The position numbers and the translations under genes are program-made. A stretch of DNA of 64,000 nt from Haliscomenobacter sp. (GTDB lineage Bacteria; Bacteroidota; Bacteroidia; Chitinophagales; Saprospiraceae), in NCBI GenBank assembly GCA_016713275.1, contig JADJPL010000010.1, positions 1 to 64,000 on the forward strand, given 5' to 3'. Positions 11,549 through 20,742 of this stretch are shown piece after piece. The notes under the pieces were generated by a model. It searched no databases, had not been told where the DNA came from, and was given only the letters and a program-made list of their open reading frames with translations. Numbering within the stretch: position 1 is the stretch's first letter; each line of letters opens with the position of its first letter.

Positions 11549-13481
11549 TTGAAAATTGAATACACTATTTTTATTTCTTATATTAGGGATGCGGATTTTG
11601 TGCAGAAGAACTTCTCGGTGCCATTACCTTTTCCCAGTTCGAGGAATAGAATTTTTCGCTATATATACCAAATCTGCCATGAGAAAAATCCATTTAAACC
11701 GAACCTTTTTGCAGCTCTCCACCAAAAGATTGTTGAGAAATGTTATCCTGATGAAGAGAAAAGAGCCTTTATGTGGGAAAAAACCGAAACTTGCTTTTTA
11801 TGGCCTTAGTGCCCGGGCGGAACCAGACAGTATCTGTGACAAGATGAACAAAGCTCTGGAAACAGGCATTACGGAAGAGAGCCCTTTACAATTATAAAAC
11901 AATATATAACAAGCAATTAAAAGAGATTCCCATCTCAGACAAACATCTGAAGGACTACCTTACTTTCATTGAAAGCAACCAGGCCGGACTCCTTGAACTA
12001 GCCCAGGCCTATAAAACCAGTCTACCAGGTTTCCCGCCAAAAACGATCCGTCAAGACCAAGTTCATTATAATGCAACTAGCAACTCAGTCAAACTTGTGG
12101 AAATTGTGGACGGCCATTCCAATCCCAAACATCTCTGTAATGGCCCTTGGTGGTTCTATTTCTACGAATACAAAGAAAAGAATCGAAATAATATTATCCG
12201 CCTCATTCTGACTTTTTAAAAAGAGGGAGATGACCAGTATTCGGTCGAACTAAAGAATTCAGGCCCGCCATATACGGATTTTTCGGGCTGGATAACCCAA
12301 GCCACAGATGATAATATAGTTTGCACTGACAGGGAAAGACAGATCGATGACGATCATGTTCAGTGTCGAAGAAACCGGATTAATGGATATCTACCCTGGG
12401 ATTTATCTCAAACACGACTCCAACTATCATTTACATAGTGGATCTGTGTTTATTCATCGAGTCCCACCTAATAGTGCCCGCCCTTTGCAAGTTCAGACAT
12501 TTGAACAAGGTAGCACTGAAATTGAGCATGCTGTCCCAAAGAGTATTGCGGATTTTTTTACAGAAAAGAGGTTTGTTTATATTAAAACACCGAAGCGATT
12601 TAGCGATGACTCACTTTCCGAATGGTTAATAAAAAAGAAAGAGTCCCGCAATGAGATAAAAGATATCGATTTATTTGTCTCAGCCACGATTCTTTCAGCA
12701 AAAGAAAAGATGGATTTTCTTGAGGAAATCAAATCAGCAATTGGAAAAACTGTTCTGGATTATATTAAAGAACGAAGTTCAGCTGAAGTAGATCAAAAAT
12801 CAGTTGAAGATCTTTTGAAGCGAATTGGTGAAGCCCAGGAGCTGGATCTGACCAATCAATTCCCCACTGAAGGAGTTTTTGCTGACTATCGCACCTTTCA
12901 TGCGGAAGTTCAAAACATGATCAAGGGCCTCGCAGCAAGAGTTGAAGAAATCGACGAAAACCGCATCAGTTTTTCTTTTCAAGATCTTCCACCTACCGGT
13001 TTTATTCATCAGGAGCCCAAAATTGTCATGGAGCGGGATTTCCGTCTTTTAAAGCGATCCAAAGGTTTATTGGTGATCTGCCCTTTCAATCGGGTATTTT
13101 CATCCTGTTGGGTATTAGTTAGCCGGAGCCATTACCTTGGGATTCCAACTTTTGGTATTTCGCGATGAACAAAACCTGCCCTTTATTTTGCAGCAAGCAA
13201 ACGTCTGTAAAATTGTTCATATGAAAAAGTTGACGCAGGACAACCTCCAATCTATCCCTCTTTGGTTCAAGGATAGCAATTTTGGTCCCATTTACTTTCG
13301 GTCACGGTGATATTTAGAGCTACCTGCAGATTCTCTGCCAATCCAGAAATTCAGACATATGTTTGACATATGGCTGAATTTGTTTCCAAAGAACAAACAA
13401 GAAATAAAAGTCTTCTCTATTGCTTTGAGGGAACTATACTATTATCTTAGGTTGAAAAAGGAAATATTCGAAAGACATTAG
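11549..13481 (+). pseudogene. Unknown protein with a TIR/deoxyribosyltransferase-like C-terminal segment, frameshifted
   Basis: I do not recognise this gene as a whole. Forward frames join near 11,800, 11,875, 12,220-12,340, 13,115-13,160 and 13,310 into a protein of about 600 residues, ending at TAG 13,479-13,481. The longest open piece is 12,347-13,168 (273 residues). Its middle is helical and charged (for example AKEKMDFLEEIKSAIGK). The C-terminus reads SKGLLVICPF, then SSCWVL, then AITLGIPTF, then VFRDEQNLPFILQQANVCKI. That order of strand, Ser-Ser helix start, small-residue helix, strand and acidic loop resembles the Rossmann-like fold of TIR, SLOG or nucleoside deoxyribosyltransferase proteins; this assignment is inference. 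It lies directly upstream of the radical SAM gene on the same strand, and the exact N-terminus is uncertain. Confidence 0.45.
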
Positions 13482-13517
13482 TCCTAGGCATTTATAACTC
13501 TAAAAATCCAAGTTTGC

Positions 13518-14916
13518 GTGAAAATTTACGGATCGGAAAATTATTCCGTTTACAATATCAGGGCCAACGCCAAACCAAAAAGTCCATTATCTTTTCTTGA
13601 AGGAAATCCAGAAAAAGGATGGCATGTAGCGCGAAACATTCGCAAACCCCTTAATCATTTGTCTTTTTTAAGCAAAAGGAAGAACTGGCCAAAGCTTTAA
13701 ACCTGCACAACTTATACACCCCAAAAGAAGTATTTGACTTCAACTATGAAATATTGGAAGCACACCAGAAGAAAAAAGTTTCAACGGAAGATGTTATCCG
13801 AGTATTATCCGAACAATGCTCTGCATTGGAACAAAAAGTTGCTAGAGAATTCATCCGGCAAAGACTTCGCTCATATGCTACTATACGACACCTGGAATTT
13901 CATCCAACAGACGTATGCAACCTAACTTGCACAGATTGCACATATGGCAATGACGAGGAAATTACAAAACCGCCCCCAGTAAATTTTAATTTTGAAGCCA
14001 TCCAACAAATTGGTGCTTTAAAGCCCAAATCTATGGTGATAATCGGAGGAGGAGAGCCAACGCTTTATGTGGACAAAAAGCGAAGATTCGAGGCTATGAT
14101 TGTTGAGATAAAAAAACACATGCCCCACATTTCCCTGGCTCTGGTCACAAACGGGACATTTTTGCCCCCAGGAAACTGGCCTAATTATTTCTCGTGGATA
14201 CGAGTCTCACTAGATGCCGCTACTTCAAGTACATATACCGATTTTCGGGGCAAAGATATGTTCGACAATGTTATTAAGAATTATTTGAAATATCTTGAAT
14301 TCAATGTGCCCTACGTAGGAATCAGCTTCCTTTTTGCTAAAAGTAACGTGCATGAATATGCCCAAGTAGCAGAATTTATTTATAGCTTGGTGAAAAAAGA
14401 GCGCCCCAAACACCTTCACAAAGTGAATATTCAATATCGTCCGCTTCGACGAGATCTTATGAATATGATCAGCCATTCACTCAAGCAATTACTCAGCAGC
14501 AGATTGATACTGCGATACAAGAAGTTATTGCTTTAGCCAAGCGAAGCCAGGAATTAGAGCATTTTCTAAGACATCAAACTAATAATACCGCCATTCTGGG
14601 AGGAAATACCCATCCTTCGCTAGAGTTCAACCGCTGTTATTATAGCCAGGTTTTTCATATTATACGTGCAAACGGAGATCTAAGACCCTGTTTTATTCGC
14701 GTCACCGAACCGGATTTTGTCTTGGGCAATATTTACCGGGATGCCTTGGAAAAGATCGCCTTGAATACACTCTACATTGGAGCCCGAAAAAAACCGCATT
14801 GCGATGCTCACGGATGCCGACAATGTCATGTCAATGCCACCTTTGAAAAGGGCTTAACTGGTGAAATGACACCCTCTTGCTCCCAGGAAGTTCTGGGGAC
14901 TTCATGTTTTAAGTAG
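13518..14916 (+). CDS. Radical SAM protein with SPASM-like C-terminus (two frameshifts)
   Basis: The start is probably GTG 13,518; another frame just upstream is also open (13,480-13,610), so the true N-terminus could differ. One shift at a T6 run (13,664-13,669) and one near 14,465 give about 466 residues. The radical SAM cluster motif CNLTCTDC (CxxxCxxC) lies near residue 133, preceded by LEFHPTDV. SAM-binding features follow: MVIIGGGEPTLY (the GGE motif) and ALVTNGT. The C-terminal part has SPASM-like spacing: HIIRANGDLRPCF, FVLGNIYRDALEKI, CDAHGCRQC and a last CSQEVLGTSC, which would hold an auxiliary iron-sulfur cluster. SPASM proteins usually modify peptides or small substrates; the substrate here is unknown. 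The stop is 21 bases before the carbamoyltransferase ATG, consistent with an operon. Confidence 0.8.
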
Positions 14917-14937
14917 GATAGTTATAAACGAACTGAA

Positions 14938-16739
14938 ATGCTGGTTTTAAGCTTGCACGAAGGCCATAATGCCTCGGCTGCCATTGCTCAGGATGGCAGA
15001 ATTCTGGCTGCAGTGTCAGAAGAGCGATTTTGCCGGGCAAAAAATTTCATGGGCTTTCCACACCAATCGATCATGTACTGCTTAGAGGAAGCAGGTTGCG
15101 AAGGGAATGATCTTGATCGTGTTGTATTAGTTACCCGACTTCTGGATCCTTTGGTTCTTCATATTCGAAGATCTACCCATTTTACCGCCGCTGATCACAT
15201 ACGACAACAGTATGAATATTATGCCCGATTGCATCGGGGAGGAGATGAAGCCAAAGTAAGAAATCAATACGCTCGCTCTTGCAACAGTTTTTCAAGTCCT
15301 TCCCATTACGACTTTTCCTCATTTGATGGCTTTACTACTCAAAAGGGCGACTCAGAAAAATATCTGGAAATACGCAAAAAAACCGTACAAGATCACCTTG
15401 GAGTACCAGAAGAAAAAATCATTTTAGCCGATCATCACCATTGCCATGCAGCATACGCTTATGGTGCCTCTTCGATAAGAGAAGAAAAAGTGCTTGTTTT
15501 TACAGCTGATTGTATTGGAGATGGTTTGAGTGCTACAGTCTGGATGGTTGACGAGCGAGGAATTCCCACAAAAATTGCCGAAACATCTGAACAAATGTTG
15601 GGCTATGTTTGGCGTTATGTCACCTTAAATCTGGGGCTTATCCCACTGCAAGACGAATATAAGGTGATGGGATTGGCGCCTTACGGGGGTAGCCAGGGAG
15701 GGGAACAAGTGAAAAAAAAGTTTGACGAAATCTTTGGTTTTAGGGAAGATAGGTGGATCCGGCCAAGGACATTCGGCCACTACTTTGAGATTGCCCAACG
15801 TTTGGAAGGTTTTCGTTTTGATCATATAGCTGCGGGTTTGCAGACGCATACGGAGAACTCTCTTGCCAATTGGGTATCATATTGGGCCCGCCATACAGGT
15901 ATCGACAAAGTTATCTTCTCCGGCGGTATGGCCTTGAACGTAAAAGTTAATGCGCACCTGGGGCGCCAAAAGTGGTTGACCAATCTGGAGGTGCCGCCAG
16001 GGGGAAGCGATGAATCCCTACCTATTGGAGCTGGTTATTTATATTCGATTCCCAACTCGGGCAACTGGGCTGACTGCCTCCCGCTGACCAATGCCTATTT
16101 AGGTCCAAACTGCTGCCAAATTCAAACTGAAGAGATAAAGCAAAAAGCTCATAAAGCGGGGTTTCTCATAAGAAACTTTCACCCAGATCAGGTTGCAGAA
16201 CTCTTAGCTCAAGGTAAAATTATCGGTCGTTGTTGGGGTCGAATGGAATTTGGGCCTAGGGCCTTAGGGAACAGGTCGATCCTTGCGCGGGCCGATCAGG
16301 AATACATCCGAAAGAAACTGAATGATAAGATAAAGCATCGCGATTGGTGGATGCCCTTTGCTCCGATCATGCGGGCCGATCAGGCACCAGGATTGATCCA
16401 GAATCGAAATCATTCAATGGGTCTTTTATGACTTTGGCATTTGAAACGACTTCAAGAGGTAAAAAAGAGATGATTGCCGCTATACATCCTGTGGATCGTA
16501 GTGCCCGCGCGCAAATTATTCGGAAAGGAGAAAATCCCGAAATGGAGAAAATACTTCGATCCTACGAAATCAAAACAGGAAGTTCCGCACTGCTGAATAC
16601 CAGTTTTAATCTTCATGGCGATCCAATTGTTTGCTCGGTGGAAAATGCCTGCAATACTTTCACAAGCAGTGGAATTGATGGGCTGTTGCTCCCCGGATTA
16701 CTCATAATCAAACCGGACAATGGAACTAGCCTGGACTGA
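14938..16739 (+). CDS. Carbamoyltransferase of the NodU/CmcH/TobZ family (one frameshift)
   Basis: About 600 residues, the normal length of the family. The first 497 residues are open in one frame and the remainder continues in the next frame after a shift near 16,390-16,430. Family motifs are clear: HEGHNASAAIAQDGRILAAV and EERFCRAKN at the N-terminus, ADHHHCHAAYAYGAS (metal/carbamoyladenylate site) near residue 165, FSGGMALNVKVN near residue 325, and in the C-terminal domain GRMEFGPRALGNRSILAR and LLNTSFNLHGDPIVCS. These enzymes use carbamoyl phosphate and ATP to form carbamoyladenylate and transfer the carbamoyl group to a hydroxyl, for example of a sugar or antibiotic. It follows the radical SAM gene by 21 bases and overlaps the next gene by 20 bases, so the three are probably translated together. 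The acceptor cannot be read from sequence. Confidence 0.85.
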
Positions 16740-17519
16740 TCGATCAATAGCCCACGAATACGCTTTTGGGAACGCTCCCTCCCCCCTGGCCAGGCGAGTT
16801 GGTCTTTTGCACAAGAACAGGCTTACCGAAATTAGAGCCTTTCTTACCGAAACAACAATATTTTCCGGCCGTTGGCAGGGGATCAGGACTACTGATGGAG
16901 AAATAGCTTTCATTGTGGTAGACAGAGGGGGTTCAGATGTGTGCGACTGCTTATTCCATTTGGTTGCTTACCCTCAGAAGTCTTATTTTTCACAGGCACC
17001 TGTGGCGGAATTTCGGAGGAAGTAAATATAGGATCGCTTTGCTTGGTCCTGGATGGATGGCTACCCTCAGGCAATGTACTGGACTGGATGGATGATCCTG
17101 AAAAATTAATACCAAACTCCCAGTTTGTTCAACCTATTCAAGCGATCAAGACCACCGGTGTATTAGAAACAATAAAACATTTTTTTGACTTGGAGGCTTT
17201 GCTTTTGCCTTCTTTTTCGGTTCCGTTTCAGTCTATAGAGTCTGCTCATTTCATTCAGGAAGTAAGACAACTGGGCGCCAAGGTTATTGACATGGAAAGT
17301 GCAATTTTCCTGGGAATAGCTGAACGATTTGCCTTTCCTGCGCTTTGCCTACTTTGGTGTACCGATCGACCGGGAAATACTTCCTATTATTCTCTAGCAG
17401 AAGAATCCATAAGACAAAAATGTCATGAACGCTGGAAGTTATGGCCAGAGATTGTAGGCAGGGTGTTTTTGAACATTCCCATTTTTATAGCTGGAGATCC
17501 AGGCATTAATGCGCTTTAA
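16720..17519 (+). CDS. Nucleoside phosphorylase-like protein (PNP_UDP_1 type; one frameshift)
   Basis: About 266 residues. The N-terminal 75-80 residues run from ATG 16,720 (MELAWTDRSIAHEYAFG) and the frame shifts near 16,940-16,990. The second part carries FFTGTCGGISEEVNIGSLCL, the GTCGG phosphate/ribose-site motif of the superfamily, and later VIDMESAIFLGIAERF, the ME(S) ribose-binding motif of nucleoside phosphorylases and MTA/SAH nucleosidases. A late LLWCTDRPGNTSYY matches the position of the base-binding Asp region. The ATG lies inside the carbamoyltransferase 3' end, so coupling is likely. PNP-like domains act in salvage, in natural-product pathways and as parts of some defence proteins; which applies here is not decided. 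After the stop there is no further plus-strand gene of this cluster. Confidence 0.75.
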
Positions 17520-17825
17520 TGTCCGATCCCCTCACCCGCTCTCCCCATCCCGAAATCCCCCAAATCCCAGTTCAGACAAGTAAGCAAAGCCACCACGCAA
17601 AAAAACAACCAACTCTTTGATGCAGGCCCCTCCTCCCGGAATGCCATCCCGGCAAACGTTCCCGGATTGGAAATCCGGGGCTGCATTCGAGGCGAGGCGC
17701 GCAATCTGAATATTGAACCGAAGTCGCGTAGTCTGAAGATTACGACGAGCAGGCAACAGTGCTTGCGGCCGGTACTCACCTTATTTTATTGCAACCGGCT
17801 CTTCATTCCACTCCCCGCCCAAGCA
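17520..17825. other. Spacer between phosphorylase cluster and toxin-antitoxin region
   Basis: There is no convincing gene in these roughly 306 bases. A short hairpin (TTCCCGGATTGGAAATCCGGG near 17,660) could serve as a terminator. Composition becomes GC-richer here than in the preceding 12 kb. Confidence 0.4.
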
Positions 17826-17865
17826 GCAACTGGCGCGACACCGATGCCTTGAGTGAATCGCCCTT

Positions 17866-18291
17866 TTAATTAACAAAAGGATTTTGGAGTTTTAGACCAA
17901 CCAATCTGGCGCCATGCTGCATGTCCTCGGTCAATACCGTATGGCAATGGGCGTTTTTAGCGGCAGCAAGGATCATACTATCCCAGAAGGAAAGCTGGTG
18001 GATGGTTTGAATATCAATGGCTTCTTTGATGAGGTTGGCGTCCACTTGAACGACTTCGAAGAGCTCAAGGTCTTCAATAAGGTATTTAATTTTTGCCGGT
18101 GGCTGCTTAAATTTCCCAATCATCACTACAGCGAACTCTGCGAGCACCTGGGTGCTCAGCACAAAATATGCTTTACCTCGCCCTTCCTGGAGGATGCGCA
18201 TGCAGGCTGCCTGTTTCTCCGGCTCATCTTCGCTGAAGCAATACACCAGGAAGTTGGTATCAAGAAAGTACTTTCCGGTCATATACTTCAA
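17866..18291 (-). CDS. vapC: PIN-domain toxin, VapC type (copy A)
   Basis: 141 residues, the usual size of a VapC. The four acidic positions of a PIN ribonuclease are present: FLDTNFLVY near residue 10, the Glu in VLAEFAVV, the Asp in FWDSMILAAA and the Asp in LTEDMQHG. VapC toxins cleave RNA and are held inactive by a cognate DNA-binding antitoxin. The start overlaps the antitoxin reading frame by about 30 bases, which is typical of coupled translation. A second Met (18,282) is an alternative start. An almost identical but frameshifted copy lies at 20,743-21,167. Confidence 0.85.
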   Translation of the reverse strand: MKYMTGKYFLDTNFLVYCFSEDEPEKQAACMRILQEGRGKAYFVLSTQVLAEFAVVMIGKFKQPPAKIKYLIEDLELFEVVQVDANLIKEAIDIQTIHQLSFWDSMILAAAKNAHCHTVLTEDMQHGARLVGLKLQNPFVN

Positions 18292-18496
18292 TTCTGTTCC
18301 ATTTGCAATTTTTGGTTTGGATTTGGATATCCTGCGTATGCTCGATCAGCTTTTTTACGGGATCTTGCTCCGAGGCGGAAATAGTCTGACGCAGCAGCAT
18401 CCGGATGAACTCATTCAGGCTCGTGCCGCGTTTTGAGGCGTATTCCCGGCTCTTGGCGAGCAAGTCATCGGGAATGGATAAGGTTATGTTTTTCAT
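18260..18496 (-). CDS. Ribbon-helix-helix antitoxin for the PIN toxin (copy A)
   Basis: 78 residues from ATG 18,496 (MKNITLSIPDDLLAKSREYA). The N-terminal strand plus two helices (ASKRGTSLNEFIRMLLRQTI) are a ribbon-helix-helix DNA-binding domain as in CopG/VapB antitoxins, and the C-terminal tail would bind the toxin. The ATG at 18,496 is preferred over a longer open frame to 18,541 because a good promoter (-7 box 18,516-18,523) lies inside that extension. Antitoxin precedes toxin, and the pair is expected to repress its own promoter. Confidence 0.85.
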   Translation of the reverse strand: MKNITLSIPDDLLAKSREYASKRGTSLNEFIRMLLRQTISASEQDPVKKLIEHTQDIQIQTKNCKWNRIEVYDRKVLS

Positions 18497-18515
18497 TACA
18501 CACGGGTTATGTGCA

Positions 18516-18546
18516 CAAATATACACTGATCTTTTCTGCAATGCAA
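18516..18546 (-). promoter_or_regulatory. Promoter of the minus-strand VapBC pair (copy A)
   Basis: On the minus strand TTG (18,544-18,546) is followed after exactly 20 bases by TATATTTG (18,516-18,523), matching the Bacteroidota -33/-7 consensus. The -7 box lies about 20 bases before the antitoxin ATG. Confidence 0.65.
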
Positions 18547-18812
18547 GTATGGTCCTAGCTCTACAAAAAGGATAAAATGTCCCACTTTTATTTCCAGACT
18601 GACTTGATTACCAATATCCAACAATATTTTTTCGTTATCCCAAAATGGAATCTCAATCCAGATGGAAGACTGCTTGGCACTTTCCATGCATTACCGATAC
18701 TCAGATATGAGCATCAGAACAAAATCAATGAGTTATGCGATTTACAGTAAGATAGGGAAGACTTTTTTGCTCAGCCCGCATGGAAATTCTCATAGCGCTT
18801 GACTAGCTGTCC
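18547..18812. other. Divergent intergenic region of the toxin-antitoxin pairs
   Basis: The two promoters of copy A point away from each other across this region. No open frame in it is conserved in copy B. Nothing further is seen. Confidence 0.4.
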
Positions 18813-18843
18813 TTGAAATCGGTGCGAAAAACCCTTATATTTG
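18813..18843 (+). promoter_or_regulatory. Promoter of the plus-strand antitoxin/PIN pair (copy A)
   Basis: TTG (18,813-18,815), a 20-base spacer and TATATTTG (18,836-18,843) match the Bacteroidota consensus. It rules out the upstream start at 18,841 and supports ATG 18,862 for the antitoxin. Confidence 0.65.
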
Positions 18844-18861
18844 CCCAATAATAAAATCCTT

Positions 18862-19092
18862 ATGACGCGCCTGGTGTTAGATATCCCGAATGTTCGCGAC
18901 CTGGAGGTGCTGCTGCCATTGCTGCGCCGCCTCAGGATCCGGTATGCCCGCGTGGAGACGCCGGAGATCAGCCCCGCAGAACGTGCGGCTGCTATTCAAG
19001 TGATCGAACAGGGATGCAACATGACCTCCTTCGGTGATCCTGTTGATTATCAGCGATCTGTGCGGGAAGACCGGATTTTACCATACCGTTAA
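18862..19092 (+). CDS. Antitoxin-like protein paired with PIN toxin (copy A)
   Basis: 76 residues from ATG 18,862 (MTRLVLDIPNVRDLEVLLPL). I do not recognise a named DNA-binding fold. The N-terminal strand-helix, a middle SPAERAAAIQVIEQG helix and an acidic/basic tail ending DRILPYR are the shape of small Bacteroidota antitoxins that precede PIN toxins. The toxin ATG follows the stop by 11 bases. The frame is intact here and broken in copy B (21,739-21,969). Confidence 0.7.
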   Translation: MTRLVLDIPNVRDLEVLLPLLRRLRIRYARVETPEISPAERAAAIQVIEQGCNMTSFGDPVDYQRSVREDRILPYR

Positions 19093-19103
19093 TAGGGTAG
19101 GGG

Positions 19104-19472
19104 ATGAAATTACTAGACACCAACATCCTGATTTATTCCGGCGATCCGGCCTATTCCGGTTTTCTGACTTCTTTGGTAACGGACCCATCAAACGTTGTTT
19201 CAGCCATTACCAAGGTAGCAACACTTGGTTTGCATAGGATCACGCCGGCACAAACGGTTTATTTCGAGAGCCTGTTTAAAATCCTGCGGGTATTGCCGGT
19301 CGACGATGCCGTCATTCAAAAGGCAACGGAACTTCGGCGGCTGCAGAAAATGACGCTGGGCGATGCCCTGATCGCCGCAACAGCATTAGTCAATAACGCA
19401 ACTTTGGTGACCCGGAATACGGCCGATTTCTTTGGTGTGCCGGGGTTGGTAGTTGAGAATCCTTTGCCGTAA
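19104..19472 (+). CDS. PIN-domain toxin (copy A), second acidic residue replaced
   Basis: 122 residues with a PIN opening MKLLDTNILIYSGDPAY, a later TLGDALIAATAL and LVTRNTADFFGV. The motif that normally carries the second acidic residue reads AITKVATLGLHRI: Ala stands where copy B has Glu (AISKVETLGFHRI, codon GCA versus GAA). The other acidic positions are retained. The protein may therefore be folded and in frame but weak or inactive as a ribonuclease. It is expressed after its antitoxin with an 11-base gap. Confidence 0.8.
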   Translation: MKLLDTNILIYSGDPAYSGFLTSLVTDPSNVVSAITKVATLGLHRITPAQTVYFESLFKILRVLPVDDAVIQKATELRRLQKMTLGDALIAATALVNNATLVTRNTADFFGVPGLVVENPLP

Positions 19473-19636
19473 GTTTTTTTCTTTCAAGGAGGGAGTAGGG
19501 TAACTATTTTCAGAGCGAGACAACTTTCTTAAAAACTCAACTTAGCATTAGAACAATTATATCCCGGCAATGCATCTTCCGCCTGCCCGAAGCAGGGCAA
19601 GGGAGCGGACTTTGAGCCTTGCTGCCCAAGGCCTAC

Positions 19637-19732
19637 TTCCGTCCTCGTACTTGGGGGGGTCAGGTTGGGAAGGGCGGCCACTGAACTGGGGCAGCCAGAA
19701 CCGGCAAATGGCCTTCCCCAGCAAGCGCCTAC
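19637..19732. other. Junction between copy A and the inserted DUF433/DUF5615 pair
   Basis: Homology to copy B stops at about 19,636. From here to about 20,382 the DNA has no counterpart in the second copy. No gene starts in this short segment. Confidence 0.4.
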
Positions 19733-20089
19733 TCAATAGGCGACCAGCCGATCCCTGTCAAGCTGGATGAGATTGGCGCCGGATTCAAAAAGCGCGGTGA
19801 TCTGCCCAAAATTATTTTCGAGAATGGTAAAAAGGTCTTTGTTTTTCAGATTCCCCACCTGAAGGAACAGCACCTGGGGAGGAGACCCTTTGAGCATGAA
19901 ATTGTCGTAAAAATCGTTGTCTTTGGTGATGATGATGCGCGCCTCGGCAGTAGCGATAACCCGGATCGCTTTATCGGTAAGCAGGTGGCCTTGCGGGAAA
20001 TCGGTCGTGTGCATAACATCATATCCCTGCTTGGACAAAACCCTGGCCAGTGCCGGGGGGAGCTGCGTGTCGACAATAAATTTCAGCAT
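19733..20089 (-). CDS. DUF5615 PIN-like toxin
   Basis: 118 residues. The start MLKFIVDTQLPPALARVLSK with Asp 7, then HTTDFPQGHLLTDKAI and IIITKDNDFYDN are the acidic motifs of the DUF5615 (Mut7-C-like, PIN-like) family, which is usually encoded next to a DUF433 antitoxin. The DUF433 gene lies directly upstream with a 4-base gap. The pair is embedded between duplicated VapBC-like units and is absent from the second copy. A toxic ribonuclease role is the family expectation, not shown here. Confidence 0.85.
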   Translation of the reverse strand: MLKFIVDTQLPPALARVLSKQGYDVMHTTDFPQGHLLTDKAIRVIATAEARIIITKDNDFYDNFMLKGSPPQVLFLQVGNLKNKDLFTILENNFGQITALFESGANLIQLDRDRLVAY

Positions 20090-20093
20090 CAGC

Positions 20094-20329
20094 TCAGGCA
20101 GCTAATGGTGTGACCGATTTCGCATTGGCCATTTTAGCGGCAAAGACCAGGCAGGCTTGAATATCCGCTGCTTCCAGATAGGGGTAATCTTCCAGGATTT
20201 CATCGGCTGGCATTCCGGAAGCAAGCAACCCAACAATTGGGCTACGGTAAACCGCATATTGCGGATCGTGGGCTTGCCGCTGCAAACTTCGGGGTTGAGG
20301 GTAATCCGATCCAAAAGCGCTTCCTCCAT
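20094..20329 (-). CDS. DUF433 antitoxin (one frameshift)
   Basis: About 78 residues from ATG 20,329. The N-terminal half MEEALLDRITLNPEVCSGKP and RNMRFTVAQLLG is the DUF433 winged-helix opening. After one indel near 20,225 the second half reads LASGMPADEILEDYPYLEAA and ends MANAKSVTPLAA. DUF433 proteins are small DNA-binding antitoxins. The stop (20,094-20,096) is 4 bases from the DUF5615 ATG, the usual order of this module. Confidence 0.75.
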
Positions 20330-20382
20330 GGAATTTCGTTTTACAAAGATAAGGGTTTTTCAAAAACGGTGGAGGGGGAATT

Positions 20383-20640
20383 GGGAGCGGGCCTTGAGCC
20401 TTGCTGCGCAACGGCCTATTTTTACCAGATCAACATCGAATACAAAACTTTGGCGCATGGCAGTCCAATTTGAATATATCGCAACCGATCCTCAGGTGCT
20501 GGGAGGCAAGCCGATGATCAAAGGTACCCGCATCAGCGTGGAATGTATCCTGGAATTAGTAGCTTCCGGAGCTTCGGTGAAGGATATCGTTGCAGGGTAT
20601 CCGGATTTGCCGTAGGCGGCGGTTAAGGCAGCTATTACAA
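20383..20640. repeat. Duplicated DUF433 segment, copy C
   Basis: Similar to 22,471-22,727, including the non-coding leader before the DUF433 ATG. With copy A upstream and 19,637-20,382 removed, the order equals that of the second copy. Confidence 0.75.
20457..20615 (+). pseudogene. DUF433 antitoxin, C-terminally cut by a stop
   Basis: From ATG 20,457 the protein MAVQFEYIATDPQVLGGKPM then IKGTRISVECILELVASGAS is a typical DUF433 antitoxin but stops at TAG after GYPDLP. The paralogue at 22,547 reads on as DLPEEAVKEA, so the stop is a CCGGAG-to-CCGTAG change at this copy. No DUF5615 toxin follows on this strand, so the antitoxin is orphaned. Confidence 0.7.
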
Positions 20641-20742
20641 AGAGGATGTCTTTTTCTCCTCCATCTCCTCAAACACACACACCGCCAGCTTGGCAAATGC
20701 CGGCAACTGGCGGGACACCGATGCCTTGAGTGAATCGCCCTT

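Larger units (their letters stand above)
17826..19636. repeat. Tandem duplication, copy A
   Basis: The stretch aligns nearly base for base with 20,703-22,509 (offset 2,877 at the start, 2,873 at the end). It carries a minus-strand VapBC-type pair and a plus-strand antitoxin/PIN pair. The same order, promoters and non-coding spacers are kept in both copies. Copy A has all four reading frames intact. Differences are substitutions and one- or two-base indels, so the duplication is recent or has been kept similar by conversion. Confidence 0.9.

Noticed and set aside
11549..11809. Possible TIR domain (TIFISYIRDADF)
   Set aside because: Only the first strand resembles TIR; the rest lacks the helix and catalytic Glu region, and the frame ends after 86 codons.
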